64,000 bases of DNA from Site-B1 sp963827785 (lineage in GTDB: Bacteria > Bacteroidota > Bacteroidia > Flavobacteriales > Flavobacteriaceae): assembly GCA_963827785.1 (NCBI GenBank), contig CAWHCT010000038.1, positions 62,001-126,000 on the forward strand. The letters are read 5' to 3'. Each line of letters starts with the position of its first letter. Position 1 is the stretch's first letter. The notes under the pieces are model-generated. The model had not been told where the DNA came from. It did not search any database and saw nothing but the letters and a program-made list of their open reading frames with translations. Shown here one piece after another: positions 47,662 to 56,211 of this stretch. The position numbers and the translations under genes are program-made.

Positions 47662-47748
47662 TTATCTATAACGTCTTTTAGTGTTCCATTGATAACTATT
47701 TGAATTCGGCTTCCTGTTAGTAATTTGATTGCTGTCTAAAGTTCTCAT
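47662..47748 (-). CDS. 28-residue basic microprotein, tandem copy A
   Basis: ATG at 47748 gives MRTLDSNQITNRKPN followed by SNSYQWNTKRRYR and stop. It is too short for normal ORF calling. It is closely homologous to the reading frame at 47807-47893, and in the C-terminal half all base changes between copies but one are silent, which is good evidence for real translation. No hairpin or promoter of its own was seen, so it is probably on the same transcript as copy B. Confidence 0.75.
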   Translation of the reverse strand: MRTLDSNQITNRKPNSNSYQWNTKRRYR

Positions 47749-47806
47749 GATCTGTTCGTTTTTTGATTTATTTATTGCATTGATTGATTATTGTTTTTAA
47801 TATAGC

Positions 47807-47893
47807 TTATCTAAAGCGTCTTTTAGTATTCCATTGATAACTATTGCTATTCGGTAATTTACTTGTAATTTGATTGTTTTTTAAAGTTCTCAT
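47807..47893 (-). CDS. 28-residue basic microprotein, tandem copy B
   Basis: ATG at 47893 gives MRTLKNNQITSKLPN followed by SNSYQWNTKRRFR and stop. Copies A and B share 22 of 28 residues, including the whole C-terminal block PNSNSYQWNTKRR. The peptides are strongly basic, have no membrane segment, and I recognise no family. A ten-pair leader hairpin (47894-47931) lies directly before the ATG. The two genes are 58 bases apart on the minus strand. Confidence 0.75.
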   Translation of the reverse strand: MRTLKNNQITSKLPNSNSYQWNTKRRFR

Positions 47894-47931
47894 GTCGTAT
47901 ATATTTTGATTGTTTGTATTATATAGACGAC
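47894..47931 (-). promoter_or_regulatory. Leader hairpin before microprotein copy B
   Basis: GTCGTATATA (47894-47903) pairs with TATAT, a two-base bulge and ACGAC (47920-47931) around a 16-base loop. The stem touches the start codon of copy B, so it could limit access to the start. The remaining gap to 48178 shows no gene. Confidence 0.4.
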
Positions 47932-48178
47932 ACATGGATTAAATTGTTACAGTACTATGCATAACAAAGTAGTGTTTTAATAAAACTTTAACAAATCAAC
48001 AGATAAGTAGTATCAGTTATTAATGGAAACATAATGGCAATTTTACTATAATTTATAAGAAATATTTATTTCCTTATAAGATTATACTACAGTAAGTTGT
48101 TAGTTTATAGTAAGGCATTACTTATTTTTGAATATTAAAAAATAACATTAAAATTGATTTACTTCATAAATAAATACG

Positions 48179-49051
48179 ATGGATAATTATCTTGATACTT
48201 TTATAAATTCGTTCAAAGGAACCCTTAACTGGACCTGGAATTCCATTGTTTTTGATGTACCATGGTATACTAACTATTTTTGGGGGTTAATAAGCATTTC
48301 TTTATTGGTCTGGTTTCTCGAGATCCTTTTTCCCTGGAGAAAAGAGCAGTCTATCTTCCGTAAAGATTTTTGGCTGGATGCGTTCTATATGTTCTTTAAC
48401 TTTTTCATTTTTGCAATTGTTATCAGTGGCGTCTATGATCTTCTGGGAGTACTTTTTAATAATTTAGGTATCACTGCCAAATCCTTGTCAATTATTGATA
48501 TATCTAATCTCCCAATGTGGAGTCAACTGCTCATATTCTTTATTTTACTGGATTTTGTTCAATGGTTCACACATGTTTTACTTCATAGATATAATGTCCT
48601 CTGGCGTTTTCACAAAGTGCATCATTCAGTAAAGGAAATGGGATTTGCAGCGCATTTGCGTTACCATTGGATGGAAAACATTCTATATAAACCATTAAAG
48701 GTATTTGCAGTTATGCTTTTGGGTGGATTTGAACCGCAACAAGCTTACATTGTCCATTTTATAGCCATTTCAATTGGTCATCTTAACCATTCAAATATTA
48801 AATTTACCTATGGACCTTTAAAATATGTATTCAACAACCCCGTTATGCATTTATATCATCATGCCTATACTTTACCGGAAGGAAGTCATGGAGTTAACTA
48901 TGGTATTAGTTTGAGTCTTTGGGATTATATTTTTAAGACCAGTTATATTCCGGAAGATAGCGGGAAGATCAAGCTAGGATATTCGGATGACAATAAAATG
49001 CCCAAAAGTTTTTTTGGCCAGTTATTTTACGGATTCTCGTCAAAGGACTAA
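48179..49051 (+). CDS. Sterol desaturase / fatty acid hydroxylase family membrane enzyme
   Basis: This 290-residue integral membrane protein has about four helices. Its di-iron histidine boxes are HVLLHR, HKVHHS and HLYHHAY, then GSHGVNYG, the FA_hydroxylase family pattern. It would hydroxylate or desaturate a membrane lipid using O2. The substrate is not predictable. It is flanked by the microprotein region and a secreted protein gene. Confidence 0.9.
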   Translation: MDNYLDTFINSFKGTLNWTWNSIVFDVPWYTNYFWGLISISLLVWFLEILFPWRKEQSIFRKDFWLDAFYMFFNFFIFAIVISGVYDLLGVLFNNLGITAKSLSIIDISNLPMWSQLLIFFILLDFVQWFTHVLLHRYNVLWRFHKVHHSVKEMGFAAHLRYHWMENILYKPLKVFAVMLLGGFEPQQAYIVHFIAISIGHLNHSNIKFTYGPLKYVFNNPVMHLYHHAYTLPEGSHGVNYGISLSLWDYIFKTSYIPEDSGKIKLGYSDDNKMPKSFFGQLFYGFSSKD

Positions 49052-49208
49052 ATTACATTCCTTAATTTATAAATTATTTGATTTTGGCACTTTTGTTGAT
49101 ACTTAGCTGTTAAATATTGATTTTTAATTTTTAATTCAACTTTAACTAATATTTAAAGATAATTTTAAAACATTACCGTTATTTTTGAATGCTTTAAATT
49201 GCCATCGC

Positions 49209-49871
49209 GTGAAGTCAAATTTATTATTAATTTCTTTCCTTTTATCTACGATTAGTCTATCGGCTCAAATTTCAGATAAGCCAATTCAATCAACTCCAGT
49301 TCCTGCAATGGAGTCAGATAAGAAAGGGGAAGTCAATATTGAAGGTTCTCAAATTACAGTAGATAAAAAAGATGAATCTTTAGCTCTACCCATTAAAAAG
49401 TATACAGACGATTTTGACCTTAACAAAAGAGAAACCAAGAGCTTTACGATGGTACAGGAAAGTGATTTGATTGATCCGGGAGTTATATATGAGGAAAAGT
49501 GGGCAAAAAAAGAAAAGGAGAGCAGAACAGCATTTCAAGGTGACCAGTTTCTAGGACAATTCGATACTAAATCTGTATTCGTACATGTGCTATATAGAGA
49601 TCATGAATATCCTGATGGCGATAGAATTAGAGTTTACTTGAATGATGATGTGATAAGGCCAAGTGTTTTATTGACCTCGGGTTATGGAGGATTTAAGTTA
49701 GACTTAAAAGAAGGGATCAATAAAATAGACTTTCAGGCTTTAAATCAAGGCGAATCCGGACCAAATACTGCTGAATTTCAGGTATATGATGATAATGAAA
49801 ATCTGGTTTCTTCCAACAGGTGGAACCTGTCTACTGGTTCCATTGCGACTGTAATTATAGTTAAAGAATGA
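49209..49871 (+). CDS. Secreted protein of unknown function
   Basis: With the GTG start at 49209 the protein (about 220 residues) begins with a clean signal peptide (MKSNLLLISFLLSTISLSAQ). The longer frame from TTG at 49185 adds eight residues before the signal. The mature part has a Lys/Asp-rich linker and then a beta-rich domain (VFVHVLYRDHEYPDGDRIRV, later GEINKIDFQ-like). I recognise no family. It is probably periplasmic or surface located. Confidence 0.75.
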   Translation: MKSNLLLISFLLSTISLSAQISDKPIQSTPVPAMESDKKGEVNIEGSQITVDKKDESLALPIKKYTDDFDLNKRETKSFTMVQESDLIDPGVIYEEKWAKKEKESRTAFQGDQFLGQFDTKSVFVHVLYRDHEYPDGDRIRVYLNDDVIRPSVLLTSGYGGFKLDLKEGINKIDFQALNQGESGPNTAEFQVYDDNENLVSSNRWNLSTGSIATVIIVKE

Positions 49872-50096
49872 CGTTCGTCGAATCTTTTTCATTTTTTTAG
49901 ATTATTTGTAGGACGTTTTGTACTTTTATTTTCAGTTCAAATTTAAGTGTGCAAGTATTTTAAAGGTTTATGCCTTTAGACCGATTAAATATTGTGAAAA
50001 TGGTTAAATAAATTTTAATACAAGTAGCAAATTCAGTTCTCTATTAAAGGAGGACATATTTATAAACAAAAGCTATTAATATTAAAATCTTTAACT

Positions 50097-51143
50097 ATGA
50101 AGACAAAATTTACTTTGTTAGTGTTGGCTATATGTTTTAGCTCGACAAATTATGCGCAAAAAATAGTTGCGCTTCACAGCCCTACAAACGGTGTTCAATA
50201 TTTCAATGACGATTATTCGTTCCAAACGGCTTACACAGCAGCAGTTGTTGGAGACACTATTTATTTACCAGGTGGCACAAACATTCCACCTGCACGTTTT
50301 GAAAAGCAACTCACTATTTTTGGTGCTGGTTACCATCCAGATGCAACTACAGCAACCTACCCGACAAAAATATCAGGAAACTTCACATTAAGTGATGAAG
50401 CCGATGGTTTTTATTTAGAAGGAGTAGAAATCACTGGAAGTTTGGTTTATGACTCGAATGAATCTGTTAACGATGTGACCATAAAACGTTGTAAAATTAA
50501 TTCTTCATTAAGTATGCCAGGAGACAGGACCAATCCTGCCGAAAACAATAATTTTATTGAAAATATCATACCTTCTCTAGGGGTTGATAATCTTATCAAT
50601 TCAATGTTCTTTAACAATATTATTGAACGTACAGGTTATTTAAGAAATTTAGTTTTCCTAAATAATATATTTTTATATTCTACAACCTCTAGTAGTACTT
50701 ATGAAGTAATTTATTATGCCAATAATTGTATGTTTAAAAACAATGTGTTCTTACAAGAAAATGGTAATATTTGTGAAGGCTTAGGCACTAGCACATGGGC
50801 AAACAATATATTTTGTCATCCAAATAATGCTTCAACGAGCCCAACTGGTTTAGGTACCGACCCAACCATTGGAGAAGATGGTAACTATTATGTAGTAAGA
50901 GCAGACGTATTGGTAAATCAAACAGGTACTGCATTTAGTTACGACCACGACTATCACCTACAAGATGCAACAATTAATTTAGGCGATGATGGGTCAGAAA
51001 ATGGAATCTATGGTGGTTTCTATCCATGGAAAGACTATTCAATACCTATCAATCCGCATATCAGTAGTAAAAGTATTTCACCTACAACTGATACTAATGG
51101 AATGATTCAGGTTGATATCAATGTTCACGCACAAGACGAATAG
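50097..51143 (+). CDS. Secreted right-handed beta-helix-like protein
   Basis: This 348-residue protein has a signal peptide (KFTLLVLAICFSSTNYAQ) and a series of short strands with Asn ladders (SVNDVTIKRCKINSSLSM, FFNNIIERTGYLRNLVFLNN), as in parallel beta-helix proteins that bind or cut polysaccharides. No catalytic triad of a known lyase was recognised. Two bases separate it from the next gene, which has a T9SS sorting tail, so the pair is likely co-expressed. An AAAGGAGG sequence 44 bases upstream is discussed under rejected items. Confidence 0.8.
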   Translation: MKTKFTLLVLAICFSSTNYAQKIVALHSPTNGVQYFNDDYSFQTAYTAAVVGDTIYLPGGTNIPPARFEKQLTIFGAGYHPDATTATYPTKISGNFTLSDEADGFYLEGVEITGSLVYDSNESVNDVTIKRCKINSSLSMPGDRTNPAENNNFIENIIPSLGVDNLINSMFFNNIIERTGYLRNLVFLNNIFLYSTTSSSTYEVIYYANNCMFKNNVFLQENGNICEGLGTSTWANNIFCHPNNASTSPTGLGTDPTIGEDGNYYVVRADVLVNQTGTAFSYDHDYHLQDATINLGDDGSENGIYGGFYPWKDYSIPINPHISSKSISPTTDTNGMIQVDINVHAQDE

Positions 51144-51145
51144 TT

Positions 51146-53494
51146 ATGAAAGCAAACAAATTAATTCCACGTTTGTGGATATTAATCAGCATGCTTTTTA
51201 CTATCCACAACTTTGCACAAAAAAACATTGTTGGCTACGAATATGCGTTTAATGATGGAGAAGGATTGCAGTACACTGCCATTATTCCAACTCCTAATTT
51301 CAATTTAGTTACTGGCATTGATATTAGTGCCTTAACAAGCGATATTAATGTATTAAACATTCGCTTTAAAGATAGCGATGATTTATGGAGCCCAATAATT
51401 AGCAGCATTTTTATAACCCCTCCTGTTCCAGATAATGTGGATACCCAAATTGTTGGTTACGAATATGCATTCAATGATGGCGAAGGATTGCAGTATGTAG
51501 CTGTATCCCCTTCACAGGATTTTAACCTGATAACAGATATCGATGTTAGTGCTTTACTACATGATATTAACGTATTTCACATTCGTTTTTTAGATGATGA
51601 TGGTAAATGGAGTTCTATGGTGAGTCATATTTTTATTCGTCCTCCTGAAACTTCAAATGTTGACACTAATATTGTTGGTTATGAATACGGATTTAATGAA
51701 GGTGAAAGTTTGCAGTATGTAGCTGTAGCGCCTTCACAGGATTTTAACCTGATAACAGATATAGATGTTAGCACATTACCACACGATATTAATGTATTTC
51801 ACATTCGTTTTTTGGACGATGATGGTAAATGGAGTAGTATGTTAAGTCATATTTTTATTCGTCCACCAGTGGCAGCAAATGTTGACACTAATATTGTTGG
51901 CTATGAATACGCATTCAATGATGGTGAAGATTTACAATTTGTATCAGTAGCCGCATCCCAAGATTTCAACTTGGTTACAGAAATTGATGTGAACTCATTA
52001 CCACACGATATCAATGTTTTTCATATTCGGTTTCTTGATGATTCTGGAAAGTGGAGTAGTATGATCAGTCATATTTTTATTCGTCCACCAGAAATTACGA
52101 CTGCAGACGCTAATATATTAGGTTATGAATACGCGTTTAATGATGATTCCAATGTTCAGTTTACATCTATTGCACCAACAAAAGATTATAATTTAGTTGC
52201 GAATTTGGATGCAAGTGCATTAACAAGCGATATAAACACTTTATACGTGCGGTTTTTAGATGATACTGGTAAATGGAGTAGTATGTTAAACCATTTATTT
52301 ATTCGTCCTCCAGAACCGTTAATTTATATGGATAATACTATTGTGGCTTACGATTATTGGTTCGACCATGACGAAAGCACTAAAATTACTGTTGATGTGG
52401 ATACACCTACAGCCGATTTATTAGTTGCAGAAGTTGATATGTCGCAACTTTGGGCTGGAGAGCATCAAATTCATACGCAGTTTAAAGATGCTTATAATAA
52501 TTATAGTCTGGTGATGACTGATACAATTGATAAAACTGTCTTACCAATTGCATCATTTATATCAGATTTAAACTCAATTTGTGTTGGAGAAACTGTCAAT
52601 TTCACAAACAATAGTATTGATTATGATACTGTTGCCTGGGATTTTGATGATGGAAATAGCAGTTCAGACTTTAATACATCACACACCTTTAATACGGCTG
52701 GAACTTTTGATGTTAGCCTAACTGTTACAGACAGTGATTCAACTTTAGATAGCATTGCTACAAGAAGCATTGAAGTATTTAGTTATCCAATTAACACTGT
52801 AACAGCATCAGGACCATTGCAAGTGTGCTATGGAAGCACAGTTACTTTAACTGCCGATGATGCAGATGCAGACTATCTCTGGTCTAATGGTGCTACTACT
52901 CGAAGTATTGATGTTATAGCAGATGGGACTTATAGCGTTTCCCTTATCAGAACAAATTCTCCGGGATGCTCTGTACTTTCAGATGACATAGTTGTAACCT
53001 TTGATTCTGAAATTGATAATTCTGTTACGGTTCAAACCGAGCCATCAGCATTGTTAACTGCCAACCAAGTAGGAGCAAGCTATCAATGGATAGATTGTAC
53101 AAATGGCAATATTGATATTGAGGGAGCGATTAACCAAACATTTGAACCTACAAGTTTAGGGGATTATGCTGCAGAAATAACTGTTAATAATTGTACCATT
53201 ATTTCTGATTGTGTTACTGTTACCAGTTTGGATGTTACAGAAAACGAATTAGATGGTTTGGTAAAATTATATCCAAATCCAACTAAGAATATCTTACAAA
53301 TTAAATCGGATATTCCTATACTAATTAAAGTCTTTAATCTAAATGGTGTTGAAATTAAGTCGATAGAATTCGAATTAGGTGTTAATCCTATCGATTTAAG
53401 TAGGGTTAATAGTGGATTATATATCTTGAAAGTTATTGAAAGGGTAGATGGCATAAGCCAAAGACAATCCATTTATAAGATTATTAAAGATTAA
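51146..53494 (+). CDS. T9SS-exported protein with five 74-residue repeats and a PKD-like domain
   Basis: This 782-residue protein has a signal peptide (IPRLWILISMLFTIHNFAQ). Then come five tandem repeats of ~74 residues with the core GYEYAFNDGE...INVFHIRFLDDDGKWSS, a sixth degenerate one (VAYDYWFDHDEST), and a PKD-like beta domain (NSICVGETVNFTNNS, WDFDDGNSSS). A type A T9SS sorting domain closes it (GLVKLYPNPTKNILQIKSDI to a Lys/Arg-rich end). Repeats 2-4 are almost identical in parts, suggesting recent duplication. It is a probable surface adhesin or binding protein (inference). Confidence 0.87.
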   Translation: MKANKLIPRLWILISMLFTIHNFAQKNIVGYEYAFNDGEGLQYTAIIPTPNFNLVTGIDISALTSDINVLNIRFKDSDDLWSPIISSIFITPPVPDNVDTQIVGYEYAFNDGEGLQYVAVSPSQDFNLITDIDVSALLHDINVFHIRFLDDDGKWSSMVSHIFIRPPETSNVDTNIVGYEYGFNEGESLQYVAVAPSQDFNLITDIDVSTLPHDINVFHIRFLDDDGKWSSMLSHIFIRPPVAANVDTNIVGYEYAFNDGEDLQFVSVAASQDFNLVTEIDVNSLPHDINVFHIRFLDDSGKWSSMISHIFIRPPEITTADANILGYEYAFNDDSNVQFTSIAPTKDYNLVANLDASALTSDINTLYVRFLDDTGKWSSMLNHLFIRPPEPLIYMDNTIVAYDYWFDHDESTKITVDVDTPTADLLVAEVDMSQLWAGEHQIHTQFKDAYNNYSLVMTDTIDKTVLPIASFISDLNSICVGETVNFTNNSIDYDTVAWDFDDGNSSSDFNTSHTFNTAGTFDVSLTVTDSDSTLDSIATRSIEVFSYPINTVTASGPLQVCYGSTVTLTADDADADYLWSNGATTRSIDVIADGTYSVSLIRTNSPGCSVLSDDIVVTFDSEIDNSVTVQTEPSALLTANQVGASYQWIDCTNGNIDIEGAINQTFEPTSLGDYAAEITVNNCTIISDCVTVTSLDVTENELDGLVKLYPNPTKNILQIKSDIPILIKVFNLNGVEIKSIEFELGVNPIDLSRVNSGLYILKVIERVDGISQRQSIYKIIKD
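51431..52318 (+). repeat. 222-bp tandem repeats inside the T9SS protein gene
   Basis: The copies begin at about 51431, 51653, 51875 and 52097 (222 bases apart), each encoding the GYEYAFND...FIRPP unit. One earlier copy (near 51209) is more divergent. The spacing of exactly 74 codons shows in-frame expansion. Confidence 0.75.
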
Positions 53495-53518
53495 GACCAA
53501 TTAGTAGTTATAGTTAAG

Positions 53519-53551
53519 AAAAGCTGCATTTTTTTAGTCGATGCAGCTTTT
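53519..53551. terminator. Hairpin between convergent genes
   Basis: An eleven-pair stem AAAAGCTGCAT/ATGCAGCTTTT with an eleven-base loop lies between the T9SS gene and the mechanosensitive channel gene. Short T ends on both strands suggest a bidirectional terminator. Confidence 0.75.
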
Positions 53552-53554
53552 CGC

Positions 53555-54811
53555 TTATATAGAACTAAGAGTCCTGAAACTGGAATGGTTTGGTAATTCA
53601 AACAATTCCAGATCGAAGTATTTCACAGAGGCTAGTAGGTGATCAAAAATATCAGCCATAATATATTCGTAATTTGCCCAACGTTTGTCGACACTAAATG
53701 CATAAATTTCAATTGGCAGACCTTGAGTAGTTGGTTCCAGTTGCCTTACCATGATTGTCATATCTTTGTTAATACTTGAAAGTTGATTGATATAGGCATC
53801 AACATATTTACGAAAGACACCAACATTGGTCAAATTCCTGCCATTCAGCAGTAATTCTTTATTAATGTTTTTTGATGTATTATACTTGTCTATATCGTTT
53901 TGCCTTGTTTCCAGATAGGATGATATTAATTCAATATTTTTTAATTTATTTACTTCATCTTTAGTAAGATACTTAATACTATCTAACTTAATGATTAAAG
54001 CACGTTTTATTCGTCTTCCATCAGAATCAGACATGCCTCTCCAGTTTTTAAAACTATCAGAAATTAATGCATACGTTGGTATGGTTGTAATAGTCTTATC
54101 AAAATTCTGAACCTTTACAGTTGCCAGATTGATCTCGATAACATCTCCGTCGGCTCCATATTTTTCAAAAGTGATCCAATCACCTATGCGGACCATATCA
54201 TTAATAGAAACTTGTATACTGGCTACAAAACCTAAAATAGTGTCCTTAAATATCAATAAAATCACTGCAGATGCGGCACCAAACGCAGTTAAGAATTTCC
54301 ATGCCTCTGTTCCTGTAATTATGGCAAAGGCAAACACAAAACCGCCGACCCAAGCAAATATCATGAATACTTGAATATAACTATCTATCGGTTTGTCCTT
54401 TAGTCTTGGCAAAGTCTTCAAATAGTCTTTAAAAGTATTCAAGACACTTCTTACTATCCAAAGGGCCAATACGATGGCAAATACTTCCAGAGTCTTTAAA
54501 ATGATATTCTCAAAATATGGAAAATCTATAAATACATATGGAACTAGTTCTATCGTGATAAGCAGGGGAATGATATGTGCTATATTTCTGAATACTTTAT
54601 TAGTAACCATCAAATCATCAAAATTAGATTTTGACCGTTTTGCAAACCTGCTGAACATTGTTAATAAGATCTTTCTAACAACAAAGTCAACTACAAAAAC
54701 CACTATAAGTAAAGCTATAATCAAGGCTAAAATATTTAAATATTTAGCAGTGTTAGTTGATATACCTACAGAAATAAGATAATCATATAATAGATGAACA
54801 ATACGTTCCAT
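53555..54811 (-). CDS. MscS-family mechanosensitive channel (YbdG-like)
   Basis: This 418-residue protein has about five N-terminal membrane helices. The pore helix and beta domain of MscS follow (FLTAFGAASAVILLIFKD, then NDMVRIGDWITFEKYGADGD and TIPTYALISDSFKNW), ending in a C-terminal region longer than E. coli MscS. This arrangement fits the YbdG/MscM subgroup. It opens under membrane tension to release solutes. It is monocistronic. Confidence 0.92.
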   Translation of the reverse strand: MERIVHLLYDYLISVGISTNTAKYLNILALIIALLIVVFVVDFVVRKILLTMFSRFAKRSKSNFDDLMVTNKVFRNIAHIIPLLITIELVPYVFIDFPYFENIILKTLEVFAIVLALWIVRSVLNTFKDYLKTLPRLKDKPIDSYIQVFMIFAWVGGFVFAFAIITGTEAWKFLTAFGAASAVILLIFKDTILGFVASIQVSINDMVRIGDWITFEKYGADGDVIEINLATVKVQNFDKTITTIPTYALISDSFKNWRGMSDSDGRRIKRALIIKLDSIKYLTKDEVNKLKNIELISSYLETRQNDIDKYNTSKNINKELLLNGRNLTNVGVFRKYVDAYINQLSSINKDMTIMVRQLEPTTQGLPIEIYAFSVDKRWANYEYIMADIFDHLLASVKYFDLELFELPNHSSFRTLSSI

Positions 54812-54864
54812 AATACATTATTTAGGATTGCAAAAATACTATGATTTAATCAATTAAGCTATAA

Positions 54865-55476
54865 TTAAATCTTAAAGTCCTCCCTGTTTAGGGATCTAAC
54901 TTCACCAATCTGTAAATCGTCTAGAAGTAAGTCCCCAATCCTAACTCTTACCAGCCTTAAGGTTGGAAATCCAGCAGCCGAGGTCATTTTTCGCACTTGC
55001 CTGAATTTGCCCTCAGTCAAGGTTACAGATATCCAGGAAGTAGGTCCATGCCTGTCATCACGAATCTTTTTACTTCTAATTGGAAAATCAGGAACGGTAT
55101 CAAGCTTTTTAATTCCACAAGGCTTCGTTTGGTATTTAATGCCTTTAAAACCAATCTCAACACCTTGTTGTATTTTTAGTATGGCTTCTTCCGAAATGTT
55201 ACCATTTACTTGTGCATAATATTCCTTTTCAACTCCTATACCTGTAATATGTGCGCTCAATTTACCATCAGTAGTTAGTAAAAGTAATCCTTCTGATTTT
55301 TCATCCAACCTGCCTATGGCCATAATATCCTTTGGAAAGGAGTAGAGCTCACCTAAAAAATGCTTCTTTCTCTCATCTTTAGAATTGCTCACAAACTGAC
55401 TTAAATACCCATAAGGTTTATACAGCATAAAATGCTGATGTGTTATATTTGATATATCTTCTGAAATGTTGTACAT
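54865..55476 (-). CDS. RsuA/RluB/E-family pseudouridine synthase, RluE-like
   Basis: The start is taken as ATG at 55476 (MYNISEDISNITHQHFMLYK), because the longer frame from 55539 adds a hydrophobic stretch unlike the family. The catalytic Asp lies in AIGRLDEKSEGLLLLT, and the C-terminal motif is EGKFRQVRKMTSAAG. No S4 domain is present, as in RluE, which modifies U2457 of 23S rRNA in E. coli. The target here is inferred. Confidence 0.88.
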   Translation of the reverse strand: MYNISEDISNITHQHFMLYKPYGYLSQFVSNSKDERKKHFLGELYSFPKDIMAIGRLDEKSEGLLLLTTDGKLSAHITGIGVEKEYYAQVNGNISEEAILKIQQGVEIGFKGIKYQTKPCGIKKLDTVPDFPIRSKKIRDDRHGPTSWISVTLTEGKFRQVRKMTSAAGFPTLRLVRVRIGDLLLDDLQIGEVRSLNREDFKI

Positions 55477-55556
55477 AAATAAGACTGCACAAATTACAAT
55501 TAATAGTCTAAAAAATTTAATGTATATGATAAAAATCATGTTGTACTTATGTTATC

Positions 55557-55574
55557 TATCGTTTATTTGCGATA
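55557..55574. promoter_or_regulatory. Possible ArsR operator
   Basis: TATCG and CGATA form an imperfect dyad across TATCGTTTATTTGCGATA, four bases before the arsR ATG. The position and AT-rich core fit an ArsR/SmtB autoregulatory site. Confidence 0.35.
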
Positions 55575-55578
55575 AGCA

Positions 55579-55884
55579 ATGAAAAGAAGTTTAGAAAATA
55601 TCGATTATAAAGAGAACACAGAGGATTTAGCTCGATTAGCCAAAGCTCTTGGCCATCCAACACGTATAGCCATATTAAAGCATCTTGATAGTCAATCATG
55701 TTGTTTTACTGGAGATCTGGTAGATGTATTTCCTTTAGCACAATCAACAATTTCTCAACATTTAAAGGAATTAAAAAATGCGGGCTTAATTCAAGGTGAA
55801 TTAAAACCACCAAAAATAAAATATTGTATCAATAAGGAAAACTGGAAAAAAGCCAAAGCGCTTTTTTCAGACTTTTTTGATTAA
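55579..55884 (+). CDS. arsR: ArsR-family arsenic-type repressor
   Basis: This 101-residue winged-helix protein has the recognition helix QSTISQHLKELKNAGL. An adjacent Cys pair, C41-C42 (SQSCCFTGDLV), sits where As(III)/Sb(III) is bound in classical ArsR. It probably represses the downstream operon until an arsenical binds. The neighbour thioredoxin gene starts inside its tail or a few bases after it. Confidence 0.9.
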   Translation: MKRSLENIDYKENTEDLARLAKALGHPTRIAILKHLDSQSCCFTGDLVDVFPLAQSTISQHLKELKNAGLIQGELKPPKIKYCINKENWKKAKALFSDFFD

Positions 55885-55906
55885 AGCTAAAACCCATTTA
55901 CATATA

Positions 55907-56194
55907 ATGAAAAAAAGGATTCAAATTTTAGGTACAGGTTGTCCAAAATGTAAAACAATGGCTAGCATTGTACAAGATGTAGTTACAGAAAATAAAATTG
56001 ATGCGACAATAGAAAAAGTAGAAGACATCATGGAAATCATGAAATTCGATGTAATGACAACACCTGCTTTGGTTATAGATACCGTCATAACTATTAAAGG
56101 CAGAGTACCTTCTAAAATTGAAGTACTGGAACTATTGCAAACTAATTTAAATAAGGAGGATACAGCCAGTAATTCAGGTTGCTGCTGTTCTTAA
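55907..56194 (+). CDS. Small thioredoxin-fold protein, ArsE-like
   Basis: With ATG at 55907 the protein is 95 residues (MKKRIQILGTGCPKCKTM). The redox motif is C12-P-K-C15, and the C-terminus ends NSGCCCS. The family is the redox-active disulfide protein 2/thioredoxin_3 group, present as ArsE in arsEFG operons. The longer frame from 55877 overlaps arsR and adds ten non-family residues. It probably delivers electrons to ArsF-type reduction of nitroaromatic arsenicals (inference from the family). Confidence 0.85.
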   Translation: MKKRIQILGTGCPKCKTMASIVQDVVTENKIDATIEKVEDIMEIMKFDVMTTPALVIDTVITIKGRVPSKIEVLELLQTNLNKEDTASNSGCCCS

Positions 56195-56211
56195 ACTGAT
56201 ACTTCATATCT

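Noticed and set aside
50046..50053. AAAGGAGG, a strong Shine-Dalgarno-like sequence
   Set aside because: The start codon at 50097 is 43 bases away and no start codon follows at normal spacing, so it cannot be the ribosome site of that gene.
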